From: Methanolobus sp.
GTDB taxonomy: Archaea > Halobacteriota > Methanosarcinia > Methanosarcinales > Methanosarcinaceae
Assembly: GCA_029762595.1 (NCBI GenBank)
Contig: JARVGJ010000006.1
Coordinates: 47,897-111,896, forward strand
Direction: 5' to 3'
DNA: 64,000 nt
Shown: positions 26,603 through 39,286 of the stretch, in pieces
How the letters are laid out: each line of letters starts with the position of its first letter
How positions within the stretch are numbered: position 1 is the stretch's first letter
Notes under the pieces: generated by a model
Database searches by the model: none
What the model saw: only the letters and a program-made list of their open reading frames with translations
Told to the model about the DNA's origin: nothing
Made by a program: the position numbers and the translations under genes

Positions 26603-27238
26603 TCAATTCTTCTCATCTTTGAATTCAACATCGCGGTGAGTGCCGTCACAGAATGGTTTGTTTCGGGAGGCTCCACATCTGCAAAGAGAATAATGGTCAT
26701 GGGTCTCTGGTTCTGAATCATCGGGGTCATCAAGTCTTATTCCTGTTACATTGTAAGGTCCGTCCTTAAGAACAAATATCTCCGATTCACGTGAATACTC
26801 CTTATGCAATTCTCCGTTGATAGTGTAGCTCAATGCGCCAGAAGGACATGTCCTGATGAGTTGTGCTATCTCTTGCGGATCTACAGCATCAGGATCTGCC
26901 CAGGGATCTTGACCCTTTTTGAAAACTGAAGGTAGATTGCGAACACAGTGGCCCACATGGCAACATATATCTTTGTTGCGGTGGATGCTGATATCTTTCC
27001 CTACGTAAGTCTCAACTCTACCGGTAACTGGTCCTTTTTCATTTTCCCCGGAAAAACCGTTATTTGCATGTGTTCCGTCACAAAATGGCATCTTAGACGA
27101 GCCTCCGCATCTGCAAAGTGTTATAACAGGTTTTGTGTCGATGAAAACACCCTTTGAATTCCTGAGCGTTTTTACATTTTTAGCAATGTAGGGACCGTTC
27201 TTTGATACCTTTATTGAAGGCTTGACCTCTTTATCCAC
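26603..27238 (-). CDS. CDGSH iron-sulfur protein with central Fer4_19 domain
   Basis: A 211-residue protein with two CDGSH zinc-finger-type [2Fe-2S] sites, CRCGGSSKMPFCDGTH (about residues 43-58) and CRCGASRNKPFCDGTH near the C-terminus; each has the 3Cys-1His ligand pattern. Between them ICCHVGHCVRNLPSVF and RTCPSGALSY form a Fer4_19 ferredoxin-like domain. Fused proteins of this kind occur in bacteria and archaea and are thought to handle redox or Fe-S stress; no reaction is proven. The neighbouring truncated quinone reductase and catalase-peroxidase suggest an oxidative-stress context. Confidence 0.9.
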   Translation of the reverse strand: MDKEVKPSIKVSKNGPYIAKNVKTLRNSKGVFIDTKPVITLCRCGGSSKMPFCDGTHANNGFSGENEKGPVTGRVETYVGKDISIHRNKDICCHVGHCVRNLPSVFKKGQDPWADPDAVDPQEIAQLIRTCPSGALSYTINGELHKEYSRESEIFVLKDGPYNVTGIRLDDPDDSEPETHDHYSLCRCGASRNKPFCDGTHRDVEFKDEKN

Positions 27239-27321
27239 TGGAACACCTCTATTATATATGCTCTGTATGCATCAGATTTCTAGTTTTTGCAGGGAGCATC
27301 CTGGGGTTTTCCTCCATGAAC

Positions 27322-27633
27322 TTATGTTTCCGGATTTCCGGCGGTCCAGGCTTTGTCGATCTCTTCCATGTCTAGGTTCAGATCAAGCCATTCCTTTATT
27401 ATAGAAGAGGGTGAGTACCAATATAATGGTTGCTGGTAAATAATGACATTATGATCTTCACAGAGACTTTGCTCTCTTTTGACATCTATCCGAAAATCAG
27501 GATAGTTTGCATAGAGATCATTGATGGTTACATTTTCAATATCTTCAACAGCAGCAAGAAGAGCACTATTGATCTTGGAACGTGTTCTTGCCGGATGGGC
27601 GAAGTTTATGAGAATTCTGTTCATGGTTTTCAT
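27322..27633 (-). pseudogene. Truncated flavodoxin-fold NAD(P)H:quinone oxidoreductase
   Basis: A 103-residue ORF (MKTMNRILINFAHPARTRSK...) that resembles the N-terminal half of the KefF/MdaB/Flavodoxin_2 family. NFAHPARTRSKIN is the FMN phosphate loop, and YQQPLYWYSPSSIIKEWLDL is the conserved flavin-contact motif where the family continues for another 80 or so residues. Here the frame ends after 23 unrelated-looking residues with no C-terminal region in any frame before the CDGSH gene. I read it as a 3'-truncated, probably non-functional copy. It could also be a genuine short flavoprotein. Confidence 0.55.
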
Positions 27634-27798
27634 TCCGGGATGATGGTTTCAGCGATTGCAGAATACTGGAAGTAAAAGGGATAAGTTTTAGTATCTCATA
27701 ATTTTCAGAGTACAAAAAAGTTCATGTTGTTTTTAAGAAACAGACACCGTGGGTGATGTTTTGGGAAATTCCTGCAAATAGCTTGGCATTTTAAATAA

Positions 27799-27820
27799 AG
27801 GTGTGAGTTGAATCACACCT
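27799..27820 (-). repeat. Inverted repeat in the katG 3' region
   Basis: AGGTGTGA-GTTGAA-TCACACCT is a perfect 8-bp stem with a six-base loop, 222 bases after the katG stop. There is no T-run directly attached, so it is not a clear terminator. It could be an operator or a mobile-element remnant. Confidence 0.4.
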
Positions 27821-27939
27821 GGTCCATCCACGGCCAACACAGTGCCTGCAGCCATCTGATTGTCTTATATGATCGCCGTCAACTACTACGTTTGATTCAT
27901 CGAAATTTCCCGCAGACTGCAAGAAGCTAAAGAAAAGGT

Positions 27940-27965
27940 AGCGTTTCAGACTATGTTGAAACGCT
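27940..27965 (-). terminator. Hairpin after katG, possible terminator
   Basis: AGCGTTTCA-GACTATGT... closing with TGAAACGCT is a perfect 9-bp stem and 8-base loop, 77 bases beyond the katG stop on the minus strand. On that strand TACCTTTTCTTTAGC follows. It probably ends the katG transcript. Confidence 0.45.
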
Positions 27966-28041
27966 GTGTTCATATGTTGTTAATAGCCTTTGTGAGCGTC
28001 CACAATATGTTTTGGAGGCTCTTTAGATGTCGATGCTACTA

Positions 28042-30852
<2,811 letters not shown>

Positions 30853-32031
30853 ATGCGACCAGCTGACCAGAACGAACCACACAAAGGGAATACTGCTCCT
30901 GAAGCTATAGCAGAGAAACTGCAGGAAATACTGAACGGTATGGCCAGGGTACGATATGCCAATCATGCTGTTCTGGCAATTGAGAGTATGGATGGATCCT
31001 TCCATTGGTCCGGTGCAACAGGAATAGCACATCCGGATGGAACAGCCATGAGGACAAGTACTCCTTTCTGGATAGCCAGTGTAACTAAATTGTATATAGC
31101 AACAGCAGTACTCAAGTTGCATGAACAGGGTCACCTTAGTATCTATGAGAAAATGACATCATATTTGCCCAGGAGTTTAACAGAAGGGCTTAACAGGACA
31201 AAAGATGGTGTTGACCTGTCTGGTGAGATAACACTGCTGCATTTGTTACACCATTCCTCAGGCATTCCTGATTATCTTGAGATCCATCAAAAAGGCAAGA
31301 AACGCTTGTGGGACAGCATTCTTGAAGATGGCGACAGATCATGGTCCATCGAGGACAGCATGCAACTTGTCAGGAATGCGGATCGTCCTCTGTTCAGGCC
31401 TCAGGCAATGGGTGCAAAAAACAGGAAGTCCCGTTATTCTGACACTAATTTCCAGTTGCTTATTGCGATAATTGAAAATGTTACCGGAAAGTCTCTTCAG
31501 GAGGTTTTTGAAGGGATGTTCTACAGGCCCCTTAATCTGGAAAAGACCTATCTTCCCTCAACATCAGCTTTCAAAAACTTTACTGCATCTGCTACTGTCT
31601 GGTACAAGGACCAGGCTCTGAACATCCCATACGCCATGGGGTCTGCCCGGGATCTTATCAGCACAGCAGATGAACTTATAATTTTTATGAGGGCACTTAT
31701 CAGAGGTGATATCTTTGATGATCCTGCAACAGCCGGTCTAATGCAAAGTAACTGGAACAGGTTTGGTTTCCTGCTCAGTCCTGTTGCTCCCGGATGGCCA
31801 ATTGAGTATGGTCTGGGCATGATGCGCTTTCAAGTGCCTCCGGTATTTTCCCTCTTCCGCTCATTCCCGGAGCTTCGTGGACACACGGGAGTTTCCAGCG
31901 CATGGTTATTCTACTGTCCGGAGATAGACATGATAATAACGGGCACTGTAAGCCAGCTCACTGCTGTAGCTGTACCATTTAAAACGGTTCCAAAGATAGC
32001 AGGCTTTATCTCCAGGGAGCTTAAGGCCTGA
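30853..32031 (+). CDS. Beta-lactamase-fold serine hydrolase (class C/DD-peptidase-like)
   Basis: A 392-residue protein of the beta-lactamase/AmpC-like superfamily. FWIASVTKLYIATAVLK carries the S-x-x-K catalytic motif (Ser near residue 78), SRYSDTNFQLLIAIIE the Y-x-N-like second motif (YSDTN), and LRGHTGVSSAWLFYC the H-x-G third motif replacing KTG. There is no signal peptide, so it is probably cytoplasmic. Archaea lack murein, so DD-peptidase activity is unlikely and an esterase or amidase role is more plausible. The substrate is unknown. The gene stands alone. Confidence 0.85.
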   Translation: MRPADQNEPHKGNTAPEAIAEKLQEILNGMARVRYANHAVLAIESMDGSFHWSGATGIAHPDGTAMRTSTPFWIASVTKLYIATAVLKLHEQGHLSIYEKMTSYLPRSLTEGLNRTKDGVDLSGEITLLHLLHHSSGIPDYLEIHQKGKKRLWDSILEDGDRSWSIEDSMQLVRNADRPLFRPQAMGAKNRKSRYSDTNFQLLIAIIENVTGKSLQEVFEGMFYRPLNLEKTYLPSTSAFKNFTASATVWYKDQALNIPYAMGSARDLISTADELIIFMRALIRGDIFDDPATAGLMQSNWNRFGFLLSPVAPGWPIEYGLGMMRFQVPPVFSLFRSFPELRGHTGVSSAWLFYCPEIDMIITGTVSQLTAVAVPFKTVPKIAGFISRELKA

Positions 32032-32247
32032 CATTGTTCCGATAATGGCGCTGTGTTATAATATTTATAGCTGTTAGAAGGATAGTATTGGATTGGTGGA
32101 GTATGTATATACTGATCTTACCAGTAAACCCGGCTTAACACTAAAAAAGATATGTAATGGAAAACGAGCTGTAAAAAATATATTCAACAAAGGAAGTCAT
32201 ATTGTGCCCTTCCTTTGTTTCATTGGATTTTGTTCTGGCTTGTATTC

Positions 32248-33261
32248 TTAGAGGATGATCTCGATATCAAGCTCTTCTGCAAGTTCTTTGTACCGGTTGC
32301 GGATGGTAACCTCGGTAACGCCTGCAACATCAGCGACCTCACGCTGTGTACGGCGCTCACCACAAAGGATGGATGCAATGTAAATTGCTGCCGCTGCAAC
32401 ACCTGTTGGTCCGCGTCCACTTGTTAGTTCCTTCTCGGAAGCCTGCCTTAGGATCTCCACCCCACGGGATTGGACCTCTCCTTTAAGGTTAAGTCCTGAG
32501 CAGAACCTTGGAACATAGTCTATCGGGGAAGTGGGCATGAGTTTCAGGGACAGTTCCCTGGAAATGAAACGGTATGTCCTTCCAATCTCTTTCCTGCTTA
32601 CCCTTGATACTTCTCCTATCTCATCCAGTGTTCTTGGCACGCTGCACTGGCGGCATGCTGCATACAGGGCTGCTGCTGCAACACCTTCAATGCTCCTTCC
32701 ACGGATGAGGTTCTTGTCAACTGCCTTCCTGTAGACAACCGCAGCGGTCTCACGTACAGTCCTTGGCAGGCCAAGTGCTGAAGCCATACGGTCCAGTTCG
32801 GACAATGCAAAAGCAAGGTTCCTTTCCGTAGCATTGCTTACACGTATCCTACGTTGCCATTTTCTCAGCCTGTACAGCTGGGCCCTGTTCTTTGAAGAGA
32901 TGGATTTACCGTACGAATCACGGTTCCTCCAGTCTATCATGGTGGAAAGACCTTTGTCATGGATGGTATAGGTCATCGGTGCACCCACACGGGAACGCTT
33001 CATCCTCTGGTCATGGTCAAAAGCACGCCATTCCGGTCCTTCGTCTACAAACTCGGCATCAACCACAAGCCCGCAGTCAGAACATACAAGTTCTGCTCGC
33101 TCATAATCCTGTACAAGGTTACGGCTGCCACACTCGGGACACTGGACCTTTGCTTTTTCAACTTCTGTGCTTTTATCTTTCTCTTTACGTGCCTTGATCA
33201 TTGCACGTATCTTCTCCCTTTCGGAAGTATCGGAATATCGTACCCTTTCAACTTCGACCAT
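32248..33261 (-). CDS. tfb: Transcription initiation factor B (TFB)
   Basis: A 337-residue TFIIB homologue that bridges TBP at the promoter to RNA polymerase. An N-terminal zinc ribbon (CPECGS at 41-46, CSDCG at 60-64) is followed by the B-reader/linker ([19 protein letters not shown]). Two cyclin repeats start near [15 protein letters not shown] and near [14 protein letters not shown]. The second ends with a helix-turn-helix ([23 protein letters not shown]) that contacts the BRE. About 40 extra residues precede the ribbon, rich in Lys/Glu. AAAGGTGATTTGA precedes the ATG. It lies next to gar1, an arrangement seen in other archaea. Confidence 0.97.
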   Translation of the reverse strand: MVEVERVRYSDTSEREKIRAMIKARKEKDKSTEVEKAKVQCPECGSRNLVQDYERAELVCSDCGLVVDAEFVDEGPEWRAFDHDQRMKRSRVGAPMTYTIHDKGLSTMIDWRNRDSYGKSISSKNRAQLYRLRKWQRRIRVSNATERNLAFALSELDRMASALGLPRTVRETAAVVYRKAVDKNLIRGRSIEGVAAAALYAACRQCSVPRTLDEIGEVSRVSRKEIGRTYRFISRELSLKLMPTSPIDYVPRFCSGLNLKGEVQSRGVEILRQASEKELTSGRGPTGVAAAAIYIASILCGERRTQREVADVAGVTEVTIRNRYKELAEELDIEIIL

Positions 33262-33366
33262 TCAAATCACCTTTAATAATAATATATGAAAATATATTTG
33301 GCAAGTATATTTTTCGTCATTCACGGCTCACAGCATAAATATCAATTAATAATCTACTTCAATCCA

Positions 33367-33627
33367 TCATTGAATGTAAACCCGTTCGTTTACAAGTTTT
33401 TCCAATCCGGACGCTATAACTCTCTTTTCAGGTTTCAAAGTAAAATAAGGCTGGTCAACAGGACCAAATATGCAGGAAATCTTTCCTATGGGTTTTATGG
33501 ACTTGTCAAGAACAAAAGAGTTAATTCTTGGCAATTCTTTCATTGACCCGGAAAACTCCTTCATGTCGCCTCTGACAACAATTTCGTTTTGCCTTGAAAT
33601 ATGGAGGATCTGACCTAATCTTTTCAT
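33367..33627 (-). CDS. gar1: H/ACA RNA-protein complex component Gar1
   Basis: The track ORF is longer, but the ATG at 33627 gives 86 residues starting MKRLGQILHISRQNEIVVRG, the normal length of archaeal Gar1. Gar1 helps the Cbf5-Nop10-L7Ae H/ACA particle in pseudouridine formation in rRNA. The region RINSFVLDKSIKPIGKISCIFGPVDQPYF contains the conserved G-K/R-I-x-x-I-F-GP segment of the Gar1 beta-barrel. It lies just upstream of tfb (106 bp) and likely shares its transcript. Confidence 0.9.
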   Translation of the reverse strand: MKRLGQILHISRQNEIVVRGDMKEFSGSMKELPRINSFVLDKSIKPIGKISCIFGPVDQPYFTLKPEKRVIASGLEKLVNERVYIQ

Positions 33628-33862
33628 ATTTATTCTTTCATTATATTTAGGTTTTGTACTATATGGTACACTTATATTATATATACTTATCGTAAGCATT
33701 TTAATATTAGTTTTTTTCAGTACAAAAATATATCTGTTCTTTTTCAGTCTGTGTCAGTCGTTTGCAGACCACAACCTTAAAGAGATAAAAGAACAATTGT
33801 GGCACGACTTAATACTAATTAATGAATGTCCATCATATATTCTTATGCATGGAGGAAATTCG

Positions 33863-36523
33863 GTGGCAGATAAGAAATTTGTATATTTTTTCGGGAACGA
33901 AGAAACAGAAGGTAAAAATAGCATGAAAGATCTGCTGGGTGGCAAAGGGGCCAACCTGGCGGAAATGGCCAATCTGGGGATCCCTGTCCCACCAGGATTT
34001 ACCATAACAACTGAAGTTTGTTTGCTTTATCTTGAAAAGGGGTCTTATCCCACTGAGGTTATCGACCAGATAAATGACACAATATCAAAGCTTGAGAAGG
34101 TGAGTGGTAAAAAGTTCGGTGATAACGATAATCCCTTGCTTCTTTCTGTCAGGTCCGGTGCAAGGGTCTCCATGCCTGGTATGATGGATACTGTTCTGAA
34201 CCTGGGTCTTAATGATGATACTGTAGCAGGCCTGGCAAAAAAGACGGGAAATGAAAGATTCGCTTATGACAGTTACCGCAGGTTCCTTACAATGTTTGGT
34301 GATGTTGTGCTTGGGATCGAACATGAAAGGTTTGAATCAGTGTTGAGTGATAAGAAGAAGGAACTTGGTGTTACACTTGATACTGAGCTCAATGCAGATG
34401 TTCTCCGGGAACTTGTTAGCACATTCAAAGGCATAATAAGGGATAGTACGGGTGATGTCTTCCCCCAGGATCCACGCACTCAGCTCCAGATGGCAATAGA
34501 TGCAGTATTCAATTCCTGGAACAATCAGCGCGCAATCACTTACAGGCGTCTGAATGATATTCCGGGTGAATGGGGCACGGCTGTAAATGTGCAGTCCATG
34601 GTCTACGGTAACATGGGCGAGACATCAGGGACCGGAGTGGCATTCACAAGGGATCCTGCAACAGGCGAAAAGTGTTTCTTCGGTGAGTATCTCATAAACG
34701 CCCAGGGCGAGGATGTGGTTGCAGGTACAAGGACTCCTGAGCCAATATCAACTCTTGAAAAGACAATGCCTCAGGCCTATGTACAACTTGAAGAGATATA
34801 CAACAAACTGGAAACACACTTCAAGGATATGCAGGATATAGAGTTCACTATTGAGGAAGGCCAATTATACATGTTGCAGACAAGGTCAGGTAAACGGACC
34901 GCTGCAGCAGCTCTTAAAATTGCTGTTGACATGGTCGAAGAAGGCCTGATCGACAAAAGGACCGCTATCATGCGTGTCTCGCCTGGACAAATTGATCGCC
35001 TTTTGCATCCAACTATTGATTCTGACGCTAAATATGAAGTTGTTGCCACTGGCCTTCCAGCATCCCCCGGAGCTGCTGTTGGCAAAGTAGTTTTCACTGC
35101 AGAACATGCAGAAGCCATGGCAAAGAACAATGAAAAGGTCATTCTTGTTCGAACGGAAACATCTCCTGAGGACATTGGTGGAATGGATGCAGCACAGGGA
35201 ATACTTACTGTCAGAGGTGGTATGACCTCCCATGCAGCAGTGGTTGCAAGAGGTATGGGTAAACCATGTGTCGCAGGATGTGGTGCTGTCAGTATTGATA
35301 TGGGCAGCCGGACATTCAATGTTTCCGATATTACTGTCAAAGAAGGGGATTTTGTAACAATAGACGGCACAACCGGTAGCCTGATCATAGGAGAGGTCGG
35401 GCTGGTAACGCCGGGAGTGAGCGGTGAACTTGAGGTGCTTCTTAGGTGGGCTGATGAAATAAGGGAAATGGGTGTCCGCACCAACGCAGACACGCCCCAT
35501 GATGCACAGGTAGCAAGGGATTTTGGTGCAGAAGGCATCGGCCTTTGCAGGACCGAGCACATGTTCTTCGGAGAGGATCGCATTCCTGCAGTAAGGGATA
35601 TGATCCTGGCGGAAGATTCCGATGCAAGGAAAGCCGCACTTGAAAAACTTCTTCCTATGCAGAAAGAGGATTTCATTGGCCTTTTCACTGTGATGGCTGG
35701 CCTTCCAGTAACAATTCGTCTGTTAGATCCTCCTTTGCATGAGTTCCTGCCAAAACATGAGGAGCTTGCAGACAGATTGAGGGCACTTGAATCAGAAGGC
35801 GCTAATGCAGGAGAAATAGGGCGTATAAGGAAACTGATGGAGCGCGTAGATTCCATGCTGGAGATAAACCCCATGCTTGGCCACAGAGGTTGCCGTCTTG
35901 GGATCACATATCCTGAGATATATGATATGCAGGTCAGGGCCATCATCGAAGCTGCATGTGAATTAAAGGCAGGGGGAATGGATATCGTTCCTGAGATCAT
36001 GATTCCTCTGATATCTGATGTAAGTGAACTTAGTTCTGTCAAGAAGAATGTTGTAGCAATTGCAGAATCCGTTATGGTTCAGAAGGGAGTCAAATTGGAT
36101 TATCTTGTGGGGACCATGATAGAACTTCCAAGAGCGGCCCTGACAGCAGACAAGATTGCCCGGGAAGCAGAGTTCTTCTCATTTGGTACCAATGACCTTA
36201 CACAGACGACATTTGGTTTCAGCAGGGATGACGCAGGAAAGTTCCTACCCTTCTATATAGAGAAGTCCTTGCTTTCAAACGATCCTTTTGCCGTACTGGA
36301 CCAGGAAGGTGTTGGTGAGCTTGTGAAGATAGGTATCAAAAAAGGGCGCTCCACAAGACCAGACATTAAGATAGGCATCTGCGGCGAGCATGGGGGAGAA
36401 CCAAGCTCAGTGAAATTCGGTTACAACATAGGATTGAACTATGTAAGCTGTTCACCTTTCCGTGTACCTATAGCAAGACTTGCAGCAGCACAGGCAGTAA
36501 TTGAAAAGCAGGACAATTCCTGA
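33863..36523 (+). CDS. ppdK: Pyruvate, phosphate dikinase
   Basis: Interconverts pyruvate + ATP + Pi and PEP + AMP + PPi, feeding gluconeogenesis. The GGAGG at 33851 sits seven bases before a GTG at 33863, so I take this as the start (886 residues) and not the TTG used in the track. ADKKFVYFFGNEETEGKN is a normal N-terminus. The N-terminal ATP-grasp domain shows LLGGKGANLAEMANLGIPVP. The central swivelling domain has GGMTSHAAVVARGMGKPCV with the phospho-acceptor His. The C-terminal PEP domain has the CGEHGGEPSSV loop. The PPi released could be used by the HppA pump encoded nearby. Confidence 0.95.
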   Translation: MADKKFVYFFGNEETEGKNSMKDLLGGKGANLAEMANLGIPVPPGFTITTEVCLLYLEKGSYPTEVIDQINDTISKLEKVSGKKFGDNDNPLLLSVRSGARVSMPGMMDTVLNLGLNDDTVAGLAKKTGNERFAYDSYRRFLTMFGDVVLGIEHERFESVLSDKKKELGVTLDTELNADVLRELVSTFKGIIRDSTGDVFPQDPRTQLQMAIDAVFNSWNNQRAITYRRLNDIPGEWGTAVNVQSMVYGNMGETSGTGVAFTRDPATGEKCFFGEYLINAQGEDVVAGTRTPEPISTLEKTMPQAYVQLEEIYNKLETHFKDMQDIEFTIEEGQLYMLQTRSGKRTAAAALKIAVDMVEEGLIDKRTAIMRVSPGQIDRLLHPTIDSDAKYEVVATGLPASPGAAVGKVVFTAEHAEAMAKNNEKVILVRTETSPEDIGGMDAAQGILTVRGGMTSHAAVVARGMGKPCVAGCGAVSIDMGSRTFNVSDITVKEGDFVTIDGTTGSLIIGEVGLVTPGVSGELEVLLRWADEIREMGVRTNADTPHDAQVARDFGAEGIGLCRTEHMFFGEDRIPAVRDMILAEDSDARKAALEKLLPMQKEDFIGLFTVMAGLPVTIRLLDPPLHEFLPKHEELADRLRALESEGANAGEIGRIRKLMERVDSMLEINPMLGHRGCRLGITYPEIYDMQVRAIIEAACELKAGGMDIVPEIMIPLISDVSELSSVKKNVVAIAESVMVQKGVKLDYLVGTMIELPRAALTADKIAREAEFFSFGTNDLTQTTFGFSRDDAGKFLPFYIEKSLLSNDPFAVLDQEGVGELVKIGIKKGRSTRPDIKIGICGEHGGEPSSVKFGYNIGLNYVSCSPFRVPIARLAAAQAVIEKQDNS

Positions 36524-36852
36524 TATCTCTAAAATATTTTAAAACACCTTGCAGCATCCTGTTGTAAGGAGTATGTTTTTCTTTTTCAGATTGCTATTAG
36601 CGTTGATGATCTTTTTTTTGCATTGGTGATGTGTTTTGTATTCCTGGTCATTGTTGCCGACTTAATAGGTCTGATATACCTGCCCCGCACAGTTCCCTTG
36701 ATTGTATCTGTGATTATCATCAGTACTCTACAATAAAGAAAGTGAATGTTATCATTATGTAAAAAAGAATATGAAGGATGATTTCCTCCAAACATATAAT
36801 ACATATATTTAAGAATGCATATATTTTAAAATGTCAAAAAGTTGAAGGCAGA
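36524..36852. other. Gap after ppdK, no gene seen
   Basis: About 330 bases. A T-rich stretch (GTTTTTCTTTTTC near 36570) after GCAGCATCCTGTTGTAAGG may terminate ppdK. The minus ORF at 36586-36804 lacks a ribosome-binding site. Convergent idsA ends at 36853. Confidence 0.5.
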
Positions 36853-37818
36853 TCAATATGATCTTGTGATCATATAATCTGCAACAGCCAGAAGAATGTT
36901 CTTTGCCTCAGAATCTTCTACCACATCAAGAAGCTCTTTTCCTTTTGCCACATAGGACAAAGCAAGATCCCTTACATAATCTATGGACCCTGCATCTTCA
37001 AGCTGGCGTACAGCTTCATTTATCTCTTCTGTGGTGGCTTCCCCTTTGCCGAATATCTTAAGGTCTACACCTTTGTTCAGTGCGTGTATGGCAATAAGGG
37101 TCTTCTTACCTTCCATAAGGTCACTGCCTCTGACCTTTCCAAGCACCTCTTCGGGTGTTGTCATGTCGATGACATCATCATATATCTGGAAAGCGATACC
37201 TATCAGTCTTCCGGATTCATAGAATGCATCAGCAACCTCATCGGATGCTCCTCCCATAATGGCACCTATCTTCATGGAAGCAGCGTAGAGGACCCCTGTT
37301 TTCTTCTCGATCATATCGAGATATTCTTCCTGGGTGACATTGGTAAGTTCCTCAAACTCCACATCCATCCACTGTCCTTCACATATGTCTCTGCATGTTT
37401 TGGAGAGTATGTCAATGCATTTCAGGATGCGCTCAGGCTCCCCGGGTGTATGTGTGAGTATCTCAAAGGCTTTGGAGTAAAGTGTGTCACCTGCAAGTAT
37501 TGCTCCGGCTTCTCCCCATTTGACATGTACTGCAGGCATTCCGCGGCGTATGTCGTCCCTGTCCATAATATCATCATGCACAAGTGTGAAATTATGTACC
37601 AGTTCGACTGCCACTGCAGCCGGAAGGACAGTTTCAAGGTCTGAGCCAACAGCTTCTGCAGCAAGTATGACAGTTGCCGGACGCAGCCTTTTACCACCTG
37701 CGTCCGGGAGGTATCTGGCTGCCCTGTAAAGTTCATATGGTTTGTCGATGGGGAGATATTCCTCGATCCCTTTGTCAACATACACAGAACGCTTTTTAAT
37801 CTCCTCGATAAGATCCAT
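36853..37818 (-). CDS. idsA: Polyprenyl diphosphate synthase (geranylgeranyl/farnesyl-PP synthase)
   Basis: A chain-elongating prenyltransferase that builds C15-C20 (or longer) isoprenoid diphosphates for archaeal ether lipids. The ATG at 37818 with GGGG six bases upstream is preferred to the track start at 37851 (321 residues). It carries FTLVHDDIMDRDDIRRG (first aspartate-rich motif) near residue 87 and FQIYDDVIDMTTPEEVLGK (second) near 215. GGKRLRPATVIL is the N-terminal substrate site. The start lies 19 bp after the RNase J stop, at the end of the isoprenoid operon. Confidence 0.94.
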   Translation of the reverse strand: MDLIEEIKKRSVYVDKGIEEYLPIDKPYELYRAARYLPDAGGKRLRPATVILAAEAVGSDLETVLPAAVAVELVHNFTLVHDDIMDRDDIRRGMPAVHVKWGEAGAILAGDTLYSKAFEILTHTPGEPERILKCIDILSKTCRDICEGQWMDVEFEELTNVTQEEYLDMIEKKTGVLYAASMKIGAIMGGASDEVADAFYESGRLIGIAFQIYDDVIDMTTPEEVLGKVRGSDLMEGKKTLIAIHALNKGVDLKIFGKGEATTEEINEAVRQLEDAGSIDYVRDLALSYVAKGKELLDVVEDSEAKNILLAVADYMITRSY

Positions 37819-37837
37819 AAACATCCCCGTTAATGCA

Positions 37838-39184
37838 TTACTCTTCTTCAATGTAGAGTTCTTCCCCGTTCCTCAGCAAGTGCAGGGTGTCTCCAAGTAC
37901 ATATCCTGCATCTTCTGCCATCTGGATGTACTCACTGTGCATCTGGATGGTGCCGTGTGCCGGTATGACATGTTCCGGTTTGAGCATCCTGAGCAATTCC
38001 CAGTGATCCTCGCGGTATGCATGTCCTGACACATGCACATTGTCATATATCCTTGCTCCTCGCATTTTCAGTTTAGTCTCTAAAGAATAGCGGTTTGCCT
38101 GTGTCATCGGATTTGGTATCACATTGGCTGAGAATATAACCCTGTCACCTCTGTCTATCTTATAGGGTGTCTCGCCACTTGCAATCCTTCCAAGGACTGC
38201 ACCGGGTTCTCCCTGATGGCCTGTGACCACCGGCAGGTACTTGTCCTTCCCGGATTCCATGATCCTGGCAAGTGCCTTATCGATCTCTCTGCGGTTACCA
38301 TATATCTCAGCTGTTTCGGGGAGCTCGATATATCCCATCTGGTGTGCGGTTGCAATATATCTTTCCATGGAATTTCCCATCAGTACGGGTATTCTCCCCA
38401 TCTCTTCTGCGAATTTAACAATGGAATTCACACGGGCCACATGTGATGCAAATGTTGTTACGATCATACCAACATCCGCTTCTTCAGTTTCAATAAGCAC
38501 ATCCCTGAGCATGGAGTGTGCTATCATTTCCGAAGGGGTTTTTCCATTACGTCCTGCATTGGTACTCTCTGTGATCACTGCGATGACCCCTTCTTCGCCA
38601 AGTTGTTTCAATCGTTTAAAATCAGGTGCATTTCCCAATGTGGGAGTTCTGTCAAGTTTGAAGTCACATGCATATACAATGGCACCACTTGTTGTATGGA
38701 TCACCAGGAACACAGTATCTATTATGCTGTGCTGCGTGTTGACAAACTCTATTGATATGTCCTTTGTGATCTCCATTGTATTCCCTGCATTCATGGATAC
38801 GATGTTGTTCTTTACTCCAAATTTCCTTTCTGACTCTATCTGGTGCTTGATAAGGGTTGTTGTATAAGGGGTCCCTATAATAGGGGCTGTATACCTGTGT
38901 GCAAGTTTTGATATGGCACCGATGTGGTCAAGGTGTCCGTGTGTACAGACGATAGCACGTACATTGCCATTTACCTCTTTCATAATAGTGTCATCAGGAA
39001 TGGCTCCCATCTCAATTAGCTCAAGTGAGTGCATCTTGTCTATCTCTACGTCCTCGTGGATCTGGACCCTGTCCAGGCGCAGGCCCATATCAACAATGAT
39101 GATGTCATCATTGATCCTTATAGCAGTCATGTTACGGCCCATTTCATTATAGCCGCCAACTGCAATGATTCCTATTTCTGTCAT
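37838..39184 (-). CDS. rnj: Ribonuclease J (archaeal, 5'-3' exonuclease type)
   Basis: A 448-residue metallo-beta-lactamase/beta-CASP nuclease. VCTHGHLDHIGAI near residue 80 is the H-x-H-x-D-H zinc motif, HTTSGAIVYACDFKLDRTP near 165-180 the later His/Asp ligands, and VTGHQGEPGAVLGRIASG and YDNVHVSGHAYREDHWELL carry beta-CASP motifs B/C. Archaeal RNase J degrades 5'-monophosphorylated RNA 5' to 3'. There is no C-terminal extension as in bacterial RNase J. Its place inside a prenyl-lipid operon is conserved in many Euryarchaeota. Confidence 0.93.
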   Translation of the reverse strand: MTEIGIIAVGGYNEMGRNMTAIRINDDIIIVDMGLRLDRVQIHEDVEIDKMHSLELIEMGAIPDDTIMKEVNGNVRAIVCTHGHLDHIGAISKLAHRYTAPIIGTPYTTTLIKHQIESERKFGVKNNIVSMNAGNTMEITKDISIEFVNTQHSIIDTVFLVIHTTSGAIVYACDFKLDRTPTLGNAPDFKRLKQLGEEGVIAVITESTNAGRNGKTPSEMIAHSMLRDVLIETEEADVGMIVTTFASHVARVNSIVKFAEEMGRIPVLMGNSMERYIATAHQMGYIELPETAEIYGNRREIDKALARIMESGKDKYLPVVTGHQGEPGAVLGRIASGETPYKIDRGDRVIFSANVIPNPMTQANRYSLETKLKMRGARIYDNVHVSGHAYREDHWELLRMLKPEHVIPAHGTIQMHSEYIQMAEDAGYVLGDTLHLLRNGEELYIEEE

Positions 39185-39286
39185 ATAAATTACTCACTAT
39201 GTATTATATTATTCTACTCATTTTATTCAATATACTCTGTCAATGTAAAATTGGTTTATTTGATTTATTCCGTTACTAGATGAATA

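Larger units (their letters stand above)
27634..28041. other. Non-coding gap downstream of katG with hairpins
   Basis: About 408 bases with no supported gene. The 60-residue minus ORF at 27791-27973 (with HCVGRGWTRCDS) is not recognised and lacks a ribosome-binding site. Two perfect hairpins (27799-27820 and 27940-27965) are entered separately. The base composition returns to AT-rich compared with katG. Confidence 0.55.

Noticed and set aside
27791-27973. 60-residue minus ORF after katG considered as a transposase remnant
   Set aside because: No recognisable transposase motif, no terminal repeats; the hairpins are more simply read as terminator elements.
34886-35560. 224-residue minus-strand ORF inside ppdK
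   Set aside because: Cys/His-rich shadow of the real gene.
34777-36042. 421-residue minus-strand ORF inside ppdK
   Set aside because: Long only because ppdK codon use leaves the antisense frame open; Ser/Pro/Ile-rich with no domain, no ribosome-binding site.
36586-36804. 72-residue minus ORF after ppdK
   Set aside because: No ribosome-binding site, no hydrophobic or domain pattern, AT-rich gap.
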